DNA of 53,298 bases from a virus, in the IMG/VR virus record IMGVR_UViG_3300032291_003809, positions 1 through 53,298 of that record, one strand, 5' to 3'. The position numbers and the translations under genes are program-made. Positions 7,220 to 17,000 of the stretch are shown here, one piece after another; within the stretch, counting starts at the first letter, position 1; each line of letters opens with the position of its first letter. Below the pieces are notes generated by a model, which worked only from the letters and a program-made list of their open reading frames with translations, was not told the DNA's origin and did not search any database.

Positions 7220-7883
7220 GAAATATATGAAATTAGCAGCTTTGGCTGCTATTGCTATTGGTGGTTATTTAGTTGTAAGAAACATTTTAGGTAAATCTAA
7301 GGGTTCTAATATTGAGTCCCCAATTCCTGATGCACCTAGCAAACTTAGTGCTCAAGACTTCCCAATTCAAAAAGGTAGTAAAGGGGAAAAGGTAAGAGAA
7401 TTACAATCAATTTTAATTGGAATTAATCCAAGTGCACTTCCTAAATATGGGGTTGATGGAGATTTTGGCTCAGAAACAGAATCTGCTCTTTTTAAATATT
7501 TGAATAAAAAGTCAGTAGACGGCCAAGATGATATGACTACTTTAAGAGGCTTAAAAGATGCAGCTCAAGCTACAGCTTTGCAAAATTCAGTTAATGATAA
7601 TAGAAATGTAGCAGCCAATCAAATTATTTCAAGTTGGAGGGCTAATAGAGGATTAAGTGTTTATGCCAAAGAAGTAGTGCAATATGCAGTTGGAAATTTA
7701 AGCTTTTCGGGGCAAGAAACAAATCTTGCTACTAAAAACGCAGGGACAGGAGCTTTAATTGTTAATGGGTTTGAAGTTAAAGATATGAGTGTATTGCCAA
7801 GTGGGTTTTTAAAAATTATTATTACAGGAGGATTAACGGGCAATTTTATAAAAATTAGTCCTTTTGCTGTAGTATTAAAATAG
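7212..7883 (+). CDS. Membrane-anchored peptidoglycan-binding protein
   Basis: With the start at 7212 (an upstream in-frame ATG at 7203 is the alternative) this is a 223-residue protein. An N-terminal helix (about residues 5-20) is followed by a PG_binding_1-type domain at about residues 50-100: FPIQKGSKGEKVRELQ, then GVDGDFGSETESAL, the hallmark G.x.V..LQ...G....DG.fG..T..A pattern. No catalytic domain is recognisable in the C-terminal half (about 110-223). It probably binds the host cell wall during entry from a membrane-anchored position, or helps lysis. Confidence 0.75.
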   Translation: MNKKYMKLAALAAIAIGGYLVVRNILGKSKGSNIESPIPDAPSKLSAQDFPIQKGSKGEKVRELQSILIGINPSALPKYGVDGDFGSETESALFKYLNKKSVDGQDDMTTLRGLKDAAQATALQNSVNDNRNVAANQIISSWRANRGLSVYAKEVVQYAVGNLSFSGQETNLATKNAGTGALIVNGFEVKDMSVLPSGFLKIIITGGLTGNFIKISPFAVVLK

Positions 7884-7911
7884 TAATTTTAAACAAAAAA
7901 TAACCATAAAA

Positions 7912-8202
7912 ATGGAAGAAGTAAATGTTGAAAAAAAGCTTACTGCCAACCAACTTTTTAAACAATATAAAGATGAAGGCGGCACATTAGCTTTTTCAGA
8001 TTGGCTAAGTAGAGAGAAAACTAAAGGAGTTTTCCCAATTAATAGTAACTTAAACAAAGAAATAGGCGAAAAATTGTTTATATTAAAAAAAGAAGAAATG
8101 GATAAAAAAGTATTAGGATTTCCCGTTAGTACACTTCTTATTGCAGGTGGTGTAATAGTAGTGGCAATAGTTGCTGTTAATCTGTTAAAAAAGAAAGCGT
8201 AA
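7912..8202 (+). CDS. Tail-anchored small virion-type protein
   Basis: A 96-residue protein with a soluble helical N-terminal half (including TANQLFKQYKDEGG and a WLSREK segment) and a C-terminal membrane helix (about residues 71-90, ending LLKKKA). The gene has the AACCATAAAA-ATG leader shared by many genes here. It overlaps the next start by one base. No family recognised. Confidence 0.6.
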   Translation: MEEVNVEKKLTANQLFKQYKDEGGTLAFSDWLSREKTKGVFPINSNLNKEIGEKLFILKKEEMDKKVLGFPVSTLLIAGGVIVVAIVAVNLLKKKA

Positions 8203-8489
8203 TGAAAAAAGATAATTTTATTTGGTGGGTACTAGGTGGTGTTGGGGCTGTTGCTATTTGGTATTATTATAAAAATAATAATAATAAAAAAAGTGTAACT
8301 ACTCAAGACTTAGTTGTAGATGTTCTTCAAGAAGAGCAAGACAAATATAGTACGCCTTTCCAAGCTGAATACAAGATTGTAATGCCATCAGATATGGTAA
8401 GTGCTAAAGTGAGAGCAAAAGCGGAAGCGTTAAGAGCAGGAAGATTTGCAATCCAACCTGAAAAGGTACAAGCACCGTTATACATCTAG
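8202..8489 (+). CDS. Small N-anchored membrane protein
   Basis: A 95-residue protein: MKKDNFIWWVLGGVGAVAIW forms a membrane helix at residues about 6-22, followed by Tyr/Lys/Asn-rich residues and a charged soluble tail. It lies directly before the protease-like gene, one base from its start. Function unknown; virion membrane component by context. Confidence 0.6.
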   Translation: MKKDNFIWWVLGGVGAVAIWYYYKNNNNKKSVTTQDLVVDVLQEEQDKYSTPFQAEYKIVMPSDMVSAKVRAKAEALRAGRFAIQPEKVQAPLYI

Positions 8490-8490
8490 T

Positions 8491-9297
8491 ATGCAGTATA
8501 AATTATGGACAAGGTATGAACCTGTAATGGTTAAGATTGTAGTGAAGACAAATTCGCCACAGCCAATTGTGTTAAAGGCATTTGACCCAACACAGGCCAA
8601 TACGGTTTTTATGGAAAGAGAAAAAACTGTTGATGGAGTACAAGAGTTGTATGTGAGGATGCCATTATCCCCAAATTCAACTGCTCTAGCAATTTATAAT
8701 AAAAAAAATGGCAACCTACCGAAAGGTCAGGACAGTTCTTTTGAAGTAGTGGAAATCAAAAAAGAAGACTTGGACATTACTTTGTCTAAAACAAAAATGG
8801 ACAATTCTTTAGTTAGAAACTTTGTTGCTTTTGCTCAAAAGTTTGCATACAATGCAGGTTGGGTTCAAGCTCCAAAAGATTATATAAGTTCCGTAGGTGC
8901 TTTTAAAATAGAATACCTACCTTATATAAGAAGTAACAAAACAGGAGAGAAAATGGCTACCCCTGCTCGTATAAGTACCAAAAATGGTCGTATACAAGTA
9001 TCTCAGGAATCATTTCTTCCTTTTACTATCCCTATGAGAATGGCAATTTTATTACATGAGTTTAGCCATTTTTATTTGAATAGTGATATTTCTAATGAGA
9101 CTGAAGCGGATTTAAACGGACTTACAATTTATTTAGGATTAGGCTACCCTATCAAAGAGGCCTATTCTGCTTTCATTGATACCTTTATAGGTTATCCAAC
9201 GGAGCAAAATAAAAGAAGATATGATATTATCAATAGGTTCATAAAGGACTATATTGAAGAATATAAAATTAAAGATGTCTACGCAGTAGGCGAATAA
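8491..9297 (+). CDS. Zinc metalloprotease-like protein (HExxH)
   Basis: A 268-residue protein with the zinc motif HEFSH (H189, E190, H193) in a helix and a possible third ligand in NETEAD (E203 or E205), as in gluzincin peptidases. There is no signal peptide. I take the ATG at 8491, just after the upstream stop, rather than the in-frame ATG at 8446. In this cluster it may mature virion proteins or attack host envelope proteins or peptides at entry; the substrate is unknown. Residues 1-100 are beta-rich and unrecognised. Confidence 0.7.
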   Translation: MQYKLWTRYEPVMVKIVVKTNSPQPIVLKAFDPTQANTVFMEREKTVDGVQELYVRMPLSPNSTALAIYNKKNGNLPKGQDSSFEVVEIKKEDLDITLSKTKMDNSLVRNFVAFAQKFAYNAGWVQAPKDYISSVGAFKIEYLPYIRSNKTGEKMATPARISTKNGRIQVSQESFLPFTIPMRMAILLHEFSHFYLNSDISNETEADLNGLTIYLGLGYPIKEAYSAFIDTFIGYPTEQNKRRYDIINRFIKDYIEEYKIKDVYAVGE

Positions 9298-9307
9298 AAT
9301 ATATGTT

Positions 9308-9835
9308 ATGGCAGAAAAAGGATTAATGAAAGTATATACAGAATTACCATCTTGGGCTAAGGGCGTAGTAGTCATAGGTGGATTAACTGTAACCTATTTA
9401 GCAGTAACAGCGGTACTTAGAAAATTTAAAGAGACTAAAGTTAAAAACGAGTCTTTAGCTGAAGTAAACAATGCTAGTAGTGAGTTGAATACCCAAATTC
9501 AAACAGGAAAAGGTCCAACCATCGCTAGAAGCCAAGCTGAAGCTATGTCAAATGCAATTGTTGCGGCTGCGAATGATTGTGGTACTGAAGAGAGACAAAT
9601 TTATGCTCAATTTGATAAGGTTAATAATCAAGCAGATATATTATTATTTGTAGATGTGTTTGGATTAAGAAAAAAAGTAAGGTGTCCTTTCTCTGATGAC
9701 CCTAGAGAATCATTTTTTTCAGCAAATACACCTCCAATGTCATTATCTGCTATGATTAATAGTGAGTTAGATGCAACTCAAATTGCAACAATAAATAATA
9801 AATTAGCAAGTAAAGGAATAACTTATAAATTTTAG
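9308..9835 (+). CDS. Membrane-anchored virion-type protein
   Basis: A 175-residue protein with a membrane helix at residues about 18-37 (AKGVVVIGGLTVTYLAVTAVL), a coiled-coil-like stretch to about 90, and a C-terminal soluble domain with two Cys (near residues 92 and 127). No catalytic motif is evident. A bitopic virion protein is likely from position. Confidence 0.6.
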   Translation: MAEKGLMKVYTELPSWAKGVVVIGGLTVTYLAVTAVLRKFKETKVKNESLAEVNNASSELNTQIQTGKGPTIARSQAEAMSNAIVAAANDCGTEERQIYAQFDKVNNQADILLFVDVFGLRKKVRCPFSDDPRESFFSANTPPMSLSAMINSELDATQIATINNKLASKGITYKF

Positions 9836-9838
9836 TAT

Positions 9839-10459
9839 ATGGCAATATTTGAAAGTGAAAAGAAAAGAAAAGAAGAAGCAGCAAATTTGTATTCTCAAAA
9901 ATACCCTTTGAGTGATTCTATATCTTCTTTGCAAAATAGTTTGAATTTGGCTAATGTAGAGTTAGTTGGATTAAAGAATGATAAACCTGAAACTTCAGGA
10001 GCTATTCGTGTTAGACAAAGAAACATTACTGCTCTATCTAATAGAATAATGCAGTTACAAAATAAAATTAAAGATTTAAAAAGCGGAATGAGTGGTAATG
10101 ATATTTTAAGAATAGCAGCACCATCATTAACTAGACTTACTGATATTACTACTAATAAGATATTAAACGCTACCCCTTACAGCTTTCAAATACCTACTTA
10201 TAATTATCCAACTTCAAGTACTAACTTATTAGCTACTCCAAAATATGCTCCTGCAAAAACAACTGATGCTAGAGATTTGGCGGATTCAGTAGAAAATGGG
10301 CAAGGTCTTCCTGTAGATGGAGAACCTACGGGTGCTCAAGGAGATTATCCTCCTCCTTATGGAGTACAAGGCTCAAACACTAAGTCAATTTTGTTGTATG
10401 GTGGTTTAGCAGCGGTATTAGGTTTTACAGCTTATTATATGTTTATAAAGAAAAAATAA
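9839..10459 (+). CDS. Tail-anchored protein, first of a paralogous set
   Basis: A 206-residue protein. Residues about 20-82 (KYPLSDS... to KDLKSG) form a helical hairpin with the RVRQRNITAL segment; about 150-180 are Pro/Gly-rich; the end is a LLYGG-type membrane anchor plus FIKKK. The hairpin aligns with those of the genes at 10464 and 10940, and the anchor also with 11749, so these are products of repeated duplication. A repeated structural subunit of the vesicle or capsid is a reasonable guess. Confidence 0.65.
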   Translation: MAIFESEKKRKEEAANLYSQKYPLSDSISSLQNSLNLANVELVGLKNDKPETSGAIRVRQRNITALSNRIMQLQNKIKDLKSGMSGNDILRIAAPSLTRLTDITTNKILNATPYSFQIPTYNYPTSSTNLLATPKYAPAKTTDARDLADSVENGQGLPVDGEPTGAQGDYPPPYGVQGSNTKSILLYGGLAAVLGFTAYYMFIKKK

Positions 10460-10463
10460 AGAA

Positions 10464-10937
10464 ATGGCACTACCAAAATTAGGACCTACGGGTAAAAAAA
10501 TAGCAACAGGAGCAGCAGTTGCAGGGGTATTAACACTTGCAGGGATTGGCATATCAAAAAACGCAGAACGAAAAAGAGTTTTGTCTACTGAAGGAGATAT
10601 GGATAAAAAATATCCTTTCTCTGAAAATTGCTTAGAAATGCAAAATATCCTTAAATCTGCAAAATTGGCTTTGAGTCAAATGGAATCTGAATCAGGTGGA
10701 GATGCGGGTGCAAAAAGAGTGAGAGCAAGACAAATTGCTGCTTTAAAAGGAAGAATAGTTGAAATTGAGAAATATTCTTTAAGCTTAGATTGCTCAAATT
10801 TACTATTATCTAATGAAGGATTGGTCCAAGAATCTCCTGCTTCTACAACATCAAACACGACAAAGTACTTGTTATATGGAGTAGCGGGTGTAATTTTGTT
10901 AGTGGTATTTTCTAATTTAATGCGTAAAAAAGACTAG
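10464..10937 (+). CDS. Membrane protein, second of the paralogous set
   Basis: A 157-residue protein with an N-terminal hydrophobic stretch (residues about 14-30) and a C-terminal anchor starting KYLLYG. Between them lies the KYPFSENC..M helical hairpin with RVRARQIAAL, matching its neighbours. Two Cys (near residues 53 and 112) could pair. It begins four bases after the previous stop. Confidence 0.65.
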   Translation: MALPKLGPTGKKIATGAAVAGVLTLAGIGISKNAERKRVLSTEGDMDKKYPFSENCLEMQNILKSAKLALSQMESESGGDAGAKRVRARQIAALKGRIVEIEKYSLSLDCSNLLLSNEGLVQESPASTTSNTTKYLLYGVAGVILLVVFSNLMRKKD

Positions 10938-10939
10938 TT

Positions 10940-11737
10940 ATGGCAGTAAAAATATTTGGTACGACAATCATAGGAGGCGAAGCTCAAAGAAAAGAGGCCG
11001 CTTCTAATACTATGTCAGGGAAATACCCATTGACAAATGATTGTAATTTAATGAAGAGCACTATTGAAGCTGCAAAAGCTGAATTAGCTCAAATAAATGC
11101 TAGTAGACCTTCTACTGCGGGTGGTAAGCGTATAAAGGCAAGAAATTCAGATGCTTTGAAAGTTTGGATTAATGAAATGCAAAACTTTTTAAAGGATTTA
11201 ACATGCGGTATAGTATATACTCCTGAAGGAATTAAAGTAACTCCTGTTGCAGCTCCTTCTGCAGATGCTACTGTAACGCCTAGTCCTACAGCACCGACTC
11301 CTGTTCCACAACAGCCTACCATTTTTACCCCTGAAGTTGTTAAAAACTATGAACAACCAAGTATTAAATGTGCGGATGGTACTTATGATGTAGCTAATGG
11401 AGTTAATCCTCCATGTGCAAACAAAGGTGGGGTATATTTACCAAGTTTGCCATTACCTGCTCCTGCACCTGTATTACCAAGTGGTCAGTCAACAATAATA
11501 AGTGCTCCTGCACCTGTGAGTCAACCGTTGCCATCTGCATCTATACCTCCTACAGTAGATTATGCAAAACTATATGATACTGCAGCTTTAGGTACAGCAA
11601 TAGCACAATCTAATGGTTCTGCTCCTTCCCCTATTAGTGCACCTGCTGCTCAAGATGATACGCAAAAATATTTAATGTATGGCGGTATTGCTTTAATTGG
11701 TGTTTTAGTATTAAATTCATTAACAAATAGAGATTAA
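10940..11737 (+). CDS. Tail-anchored protein, third of the paralogous set, with long Pro-rich linker
   Basis: A 265-residue protein: the KYPLTNDC..M hairpin with KRIKARNSDAL near the N-terminus (about residues 28-90), then a long Pro/Ala/Val-rich linker (about 100-240) interrupted by a small Cys-containing segment (KCADGTYDVANG), and a C-terminal KYLMYGG anchor ending NRD. Compared with its paralogues it has gained a spacer, which suggests that it reaches across the capsid or vesicle gap. Confidence 0.65.
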   Translation: MAVKIFGTTIIGGEAQRKEAASNTMSGKYPLTNDCNLMKSTIEAAKAELAQINASRPSTAGGKRIKARNSDALKVWINEMQNFLKDLTCGIVYTPEGIKVTPVAAPSADATVTPSPTAPTPVPQQPTIFTPEVVKNYEQPSIKCADGTYDVANGVNPPCANKGGVYLPSLPLPAPAPVLPSGQSTIISAPAPVSQPLPSASIPPTVDYAKLYDTAALGTAIAQSNGSAPSPISAPAAQDDTQKYLMYGGIALIGVLVLNSLTNRD

Positions 11738-11748
11738 AAATATTAACT

Positions 11749-12432
11749 ATGGCTATAGATATGATTGAAAATAACGATTTAGGTGCTTTAGCCAAAGGAA
11801 GGCTTGGGGACTTAAATGGTTTTACAGATGAGAATAAAATCTATAAAAACTTTGCAGGAAATGAAGAAGTTTTTCAAAAAATAGATATTAACGAAGAATT
11901 TGAAAATCTTTTTGGTATCAATATTTTTGGAGATGAAACTTTTAAAAGAAACAAAGAAAAGGCAAAAACTGATGCAGAAACTTTTGTAAAAAAACTACCT
12001 AAGACTACTTGTGATGATTTAAAAAGTAGCTTAGATAAGTTAGCATTATATATTGAAGCTCAAACTAAAGAATTAGGATTAGCTAAAGGTCATGTAACAG
12101 AATATCCAAAAATTAGGTTGGGAATAGCTAGAACTGCAGAGGCTGAAATGAAAATGAAACAAGAAGAGAAGCAATGTATAGCTATAGCTCAAAAAATTGA
12201 AACTGAGCAAAAGAAAGCAGAACTTATAAAAACTTTAACTAATGTATCTGAAGCTAGTGTACAACAAGCTAAAACAGACTTATTTGGAGTTCCTAGTGGG
12301 CAACCTTTATATGCTCCTGCTTCACAAGGTGGCGGATTAACAGCGAGTTTGGGCTCTAATAAAAATTTATTAATTTACGGTGGAATTGGACTTGGTGCAG
12401 TTTTACTATTAGCAATGTTAAGAAACAGATAA
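11749..12432 (+). CDS. Tail-anchored protein, fourth member by its anchor
   Basis: A 227-residue, highly charged helical protein with a C-terminal LLIYGG anchor (about residues 206-224) ending RNR. It has a KLPKTTCDDLKSSL helical segment at about residues 83-96 that may match the hairpins of the three preceding genes, though more weakly. The stop overlaps the next start by one base. Confidence 0.6.
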   Translation: MAIDMIENNDLGALAKGRLGDLNGFTDENKIYKNFAGNEEVFQKIDINEEFENLFGINIFGDETFKRNKEKAKTDAETFVKKLPKTTCDDLKSSLDKLALYIEAQTKELGLAKGHVTEYPKIRLGIARTAEAEMKMKQEEKQCIAIAQKIETEQKKAELIKTLTNVSEASVQQAKTDLFGVPSGQPLYAPASQGGGLTASLGSNKNLLIYGGIGLGAVLLLAMLRNR

Positions 12433-12923
12433 TGAAATACTTAAAACCCATATTAGTAGTTAGTGGATTATCTATAATAGGTTATGCTTTATATAATTAT
12501 TATAAAAAGCAGATAGACTTTTTAAAAGATATTAGCTATAAAATTACAGGTATAAGATTAGTTACTATCTCTCAAGGAGATGTAACAATAGAAGTTATCA
12601 TGGATGTTTATAATGCTTCTAATGTAGAGGCTACTGTTACTGAGATATTCTTAGATTTTACAATGAATGGTGTTAAAGTAGGAAGTATAAATGAATCACA
12701 AGAATTTGTAATATTACCTACAAAAACTAGTCAAGTAAGATATAATTTTACTTTCAATCCTAGTTTAGTATTTAAAAATATTGTTAATATAGCAACTTTG
12801 ACATTATCGTTAAAAGATGTTAAATTTGTAGCAGATGGATACATAAAAGTAAAAAGTTCATTCCTTTCAACGACTGTCCCTTTTACCTATGAAAATACTT
12901 TGAAAAATCTTTTAAAAAAATAA
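12432..12923 (+). CDS. LEA14-like (WHy domain) membrane-anchored protein
   Basis: A 163-residue protein with an N-terminal membrane helix (residues about 5-22) and a beta domain that fits the LEA14/WHy pattern: ITGIRLVTISQGDVTIEVIM, then DVYNASNVEATVTEIFLDF, MNGVKVGSINESQ and a later threonine-rich strand. LEA14-type domains occur in bacterial and archaeal envelope proteins; their binding role is poorly defined. Probably a periplasmic-facing or vesicle-facing structural domain. Confidence 0.6.
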   Translation: MKYLKPILVVSGLSIIGYALYNYYKKQIDFLKDISYKITGIRLVTISQGDVTIEVIMDVYNASNVEATVTEIFLDFTMNGVKVGSINESQEFVILPTKTSQVRYNFTFNPSLVFKNIVNIATLTLSLKDVKFVADGYIKVKSSFLSTTVPFTYENTLKNLLKK

Positions 12924-12926
12924 CAA

Positions 12927-13202
12927 ATGGGAGCTACTAATATATGGTCTAAAACAATTACAGATACCTCTTTAACAATATCTGCTAGTCAAAATGTTGT
13001 TAGAATATCAGTTTTAGCAAGTCAAGGCCCTGTTACCATATTGGGTACATCAGTATTTAATGGAACTGCATCAGATGCTGTAACTTTTGCTACAGGTCAA
13101 GGTGTAACTTTAACTGCTTCATCTACAGCTAATCCTATAGATGGAGTTACAATTGCGTGTACAGGAGGAGGAGTCGCAGATATTGTATTATCTTATCAAT
13201 AA
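12927..13202 (+). CDS. Small beta-rich structural protein
   Basis: A 91-residue protein without a membrane segment or charge clusters, rich in Thr, Ser, Val and Gly with alternating beta pattern through to the C-terminal ..IVLSYQ. Small all-beta proteins of this kind often decorate capsids or form spikes. The function is inferred only from composition and place among virion genes. Confidence 0.55.
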   Translation: MGATNIWSKTITDTSLTISASQNVVRISVLASQGPVTILGTSVFNGTASDAVTFATGQGVTLTASSTANPIDGVTIACTGGGVADIVLSYQ

Positions 13203-13210
13203 AAAATAAA

Positions 13211-13654
13211 ATGGAAAATAGAGATATTGTATTATTATTAGGTTTAGGTGTTGTAGGTTACTATATATACAACAAGGCAAAAAGTGGTTCTGACTTAAAT
13301 GTAAAAACATTTGTAGAAGAAAATTTGTCTAGTGTTCCAACTAGTATTCCAACTAATGTTCCTGTGGCACCTCAAGAACCAACTGCACCTATCCCTATGC
13401 CAACTGCTGCACCTGCGACAACAACTAAATATACTTATCCTGAAGGGATTGGGAAAGATGGTAAGAAATTTGAATTAAATGATGGCGATTATGTAGCAAA
13501 TGGGGAAGAAACTGCTATTTTATATCAAGGTAAATTAAGACCTATGACTGCTGCTTATGCTAACAAATTTGCAGCGGGTACTTGGGAAAGAACAAAAATT
13601 TTAGATAATATAGTTTATAGCAGCATACCGAGAGGTGCTGTTTTAGATGCGTAA
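13211..13654 (+). CDS. N-anchored membrane protein with Pro-rich linker
   Basis: A 147-residue protein: an N-terminal helix (MENRDIVLLLGLGVVGYYIY), a Pro/Thr/Ala-rich linker (about residues 45-85), and a small soluble domain with KDGKKFELNDGDYV and a hydrophobic C-terminal strand. The start at 13211 lies after the upstream stop; an in-frame ATG at 13157 overlaps that gene. The TTTK linker is similar in composition to those in the large adhesins. Confidence 0.6.
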   Translation: MENRDIVLLLGLGVVGYYIYNKAKSGSDLNVKTFVEENLSSVPTSIPTNVPVAPQEPTAPIPMPTAAPATTTKYTYPEGIGKDGKKFELNDGDYVANGEETAILYQGKLRPMTAAYANKFAAGTWERTKILDNIVYSSIPRGAVLDA

Positions 13655-13683
13655 AAATATAAAAACAAAAAAAAATCATAAAA

Positions 13684-14082
13684 ATGGAAGAATTTATCCT
13701 ATCAGAAACAAGAGCAATTTTTAACAAAGCCATTAAAAGATTTGCTAAAGAGAATAAGAAAGACCAAAATGATGTGTCTTTTTTGTTGAAGTTGACCCCT
13801 GAACGAGAAGTTGGTTATCTGTATTGTCAAGACCATTCTCCATTCAGGGAAACTAGTATAAAAGAGATATTGAATGTTAGGGCTATTGATATGAAGGGTT
13901 ATACCGTATTGGTTCCTCCTCAAATCAAGAACATTATTGAGAAGTTAGAAGCTCAATTAAGCTCACAAAATGTTGAAGTATGTGTATATCTTGATAGAGA
14001 AGATGATGATGAAATTCGTTACTTTGTATATCAAGATGGTAAATATATAAAAGAAATTAGTTTACTTGAATTGATTAAATAA
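13684..14082 (+). CDS. Hypothetical soluble protein before the Gly-X-Y fibre gene
   Basis: A 132-residue alpha/beta protein, acidic at its C-terminus (DREDDDE), with no membrane helix. A close variant of the AACCATAAAA leader precedes its ATG. It lies directly before the giant fibre gene, so a fibre-specific chaperone or adaptor is possible, but I see no motif for it. Confidence 0.5.
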   Translation: MEEFILSETRAIFNKAIKRFAKENKKDQNDVSFLLKLTPEREVGYLYCQDHSPFRETSIKEILNVRAIDMKGYTVLVPPQIKNIIEKLEAQLSSQNVEVCVYLDREDDDEIRYFVYQDGKYIKEISLLELIK

Positions 14083-14088
14083 TTTGTA

Positions 14089-17000
14089 ATGAGTAGTACA
14101 TTTTTAGGAGGAGATACTTTTAGTTTTATTAGTGGCGGCTCAGGTGGTGGCTCAGGAACTTCAGGTTCTGCGGGTACATCGGGCTTTTCAGGTACTTCGG
14201 GTACTTCAGGTACTCTTGGTACTAGCGGTATTAGCTATGGCTCTAGTGGAACTAGTGGTGCTAGTGGCTCTTCAGGTACATCAGGCTCAACAGGTTTAAC
14301 AGGTACTGCAGGTACTTCAGGTGCTGCAGGTTCAAGTGGAACTTCGGGAAATTCAACTGCAGGTACAGCAGGTACTTCAGGTTTTTCAGGCGTATCAGGT
14401 TCTAGCGGTTCTAGTGGTACTTCAGGTGCTCAGGGCTCTAGTGGTACATCAGGCTCTTCAGGTAATGCGGGTTCAAGTGGTACATCAGGTGCTGCAGGTG
14501 CTACGGGTAGCTCAGGTACATCAGGTAATGAAGGTACATCGGGTACATCGGGCTCTTCAGGTTCTACAGGAACTTCGGGTTCTACAGGAACTTCGGGTTC
14601 TTCAGGTTCAAGTGGTACTACAGGAACGGATGGTTCTTCAGGTTCATCAGGCTCAAGTGGTACTTCTGCAACAAGTGGTGCAAATGGTACTATGGGTACA
14701 AGTGGTGTTAATGGTACTAGTGGTATTAATGGTACAGCAGGTACTTCAGGAGCTCAAGGTTCTGCAGGTACTTCAGGTATTAGTGGTGCAGCTATCTCCA
14801 ATTGGTATGGTAGCTTTAGTGATAGTACAAATCAAACAGTTGATGGAGCTAATACTCCTACAATATGGACATACAATACAACTGAAATTTCAAATGGGAT
14901 TAGTATAGTTACAGGTTTAGATGGAGCTTCTAAAATAACTGTTGCTAATGCAGGTAAATATCAAATTGGATATTCTGCTCAAATAGATAAATCAAGCGGT
15001 GGTAATGACCAAGTTTCTATTTGGGCTAGAATTAATGGTGTAGATGAGCCAAGAACTAATTCTATTATTGAATTGATTGGTGCTGCGGCTGAATCATTAC
15101 CGTTTGTATCTTATATTTTTGATTTAGCTGCAGGAGATTATGTAGAATTTGTTTTTGCATCTGCTGATGCAACAGTTAGATTATTAGCTTCTCCTGCTAC
15201 AGTAACCCCTGCAGACCCTTATGATTCTCCTGCTGCTCCTTCAGTAATCATAGTAGCTTCAGAAATTGGCGTTGCTGTTGCGGGTACATCAGGAACAAAT
15301 GGTACTTCAGGAACATCAGGTTCAAGTGGTAGTTCTGCGACTTCAGGTGCAACAGGTACTTCAGGCACTAGTGGTTCTGCGGGTACTTCAGCTTCTTCAG
15401 GTTCATCAGGAACAGATGGTTCAAATGGTTCTTCAGGAACTGCGGGTACAGCAGGAACTTCAGGTTCTAGTGGTACAGCAGGTTTGTCAGGAGATAGATA
15501 TAGAACTACTTCAAGTTCTGAATTTACTTTAGCAGGTTCAGGTCAAATTACAATTACAGTAGGTACAGGTCTTTCTTATACAGTTGGACAAGCTGTAACT
15601 ATTGCTTACGATATTAGCAACATCCAATTTGGAGATGTTGTATCTTATAACTCAAACACAGGTGTATTTGTATTTAATGCAACTACATTCACAGGTTCAG
15701 GTACATATAACTTTTGGACTGTAAACTTATCAGGTTCTGCGGGTGGAGATGGCTCTTCAGGAACATCAGGCTCATCAGGTACTTCTGCAAGTTCAGGTTC
15801 AAGTGGAACTTCAGCAACTGCAGGAACTTCAGGTTCAAGCGGTTCTTCTGCAACTTCAGGTACTTCTGCAACAGCAGGTACTTCAGGCATTGATGGTACT
15901 TCAGGTACAGATGGTTCTAGTGGTACTTCAGGTCAAGATGCTACTGCAGGTACAAGTGGTACTAATGGTACTACAGGTACTTCAGGTTCAAGCGGAACTT
16001 CGGCTAGTTCAGGTTCTTCAGGTACAACAGGTACTTCAGGAGAAACAGGGACTAGTGGTACTTCAGGAGAGACAGGTACAAGTGGTACAGATGGTAGTTC
16101 AGGAACTAGTGGTACAACAGGTACAACGGGTACTTCAGGTTCTTCAGGAACTACAGGTACAAGTGGTACGGATGGTAGTTCAGGTACAACAGGAACGAGT
16201 GGTACATCTGCTTCTTCAGGAACTTCAGGTTCATCAGGAACTAGCGGTACTTCGGGTTCATCAGGTACAAATGGTTCTAGTGGTACTAGTGGCTCTTCAG
16301 GTACAACGGGTACAGCAGGTACTGCGGGTATTTCAGGAGATAGATATAGAACTTCATCTACTACTTCAGTAGCTTTAGGTGTTGGAGGTAGTATTACAGT
16401 TGGTACAGGATTAGCATATTCTATTGCACAGACTTTCATCATGGCTTATGATGATTTCAACTATCAAATTTGTAATGTATTAACTTATACTTCAGGTTCA
16501 GGATTCTTAACTTATACAGCTCCTATAGATGTAGTTGGTTCAGGAACTTATGACTTATGGCAAGTAAACCTTGCGGGTGCATCAGGAGGAGACGGTACTT
16601 CAGGTACAAATGGCTCTTCAGGTTCATCAGGTACAAATGGTTCATCAGGTACAACAGGTACTTCGGGTTCTAGTGGTACAGATGGTTCTTCTGCGAGTTC
16701 AGGTTCAAGTGGTACTACGGGAACTTCAGGTCAAGATGCGACTGCGGGTACAAGTGGCTCTACGGGTACATCGGGAACTTCAGGTCAAGATGCTACAGCA
16801 GGAACTTCAGGTCAAGATGCGACTGCGGGAACTTCAGGTTCTAGTGGTACTTCAGGTTCTAGTGGTACTTCAGGTACTAATGGTACTGCGGGTACTAGCG
16901 GTTCTAGTGGTTCAAGCGGTACTTCAGGGACTTCAGGTACTAATGGTAGCTCAGGGACTGATGGCTCTAGTGGAACTGACGGTTCTTCAGGTACTGATGG

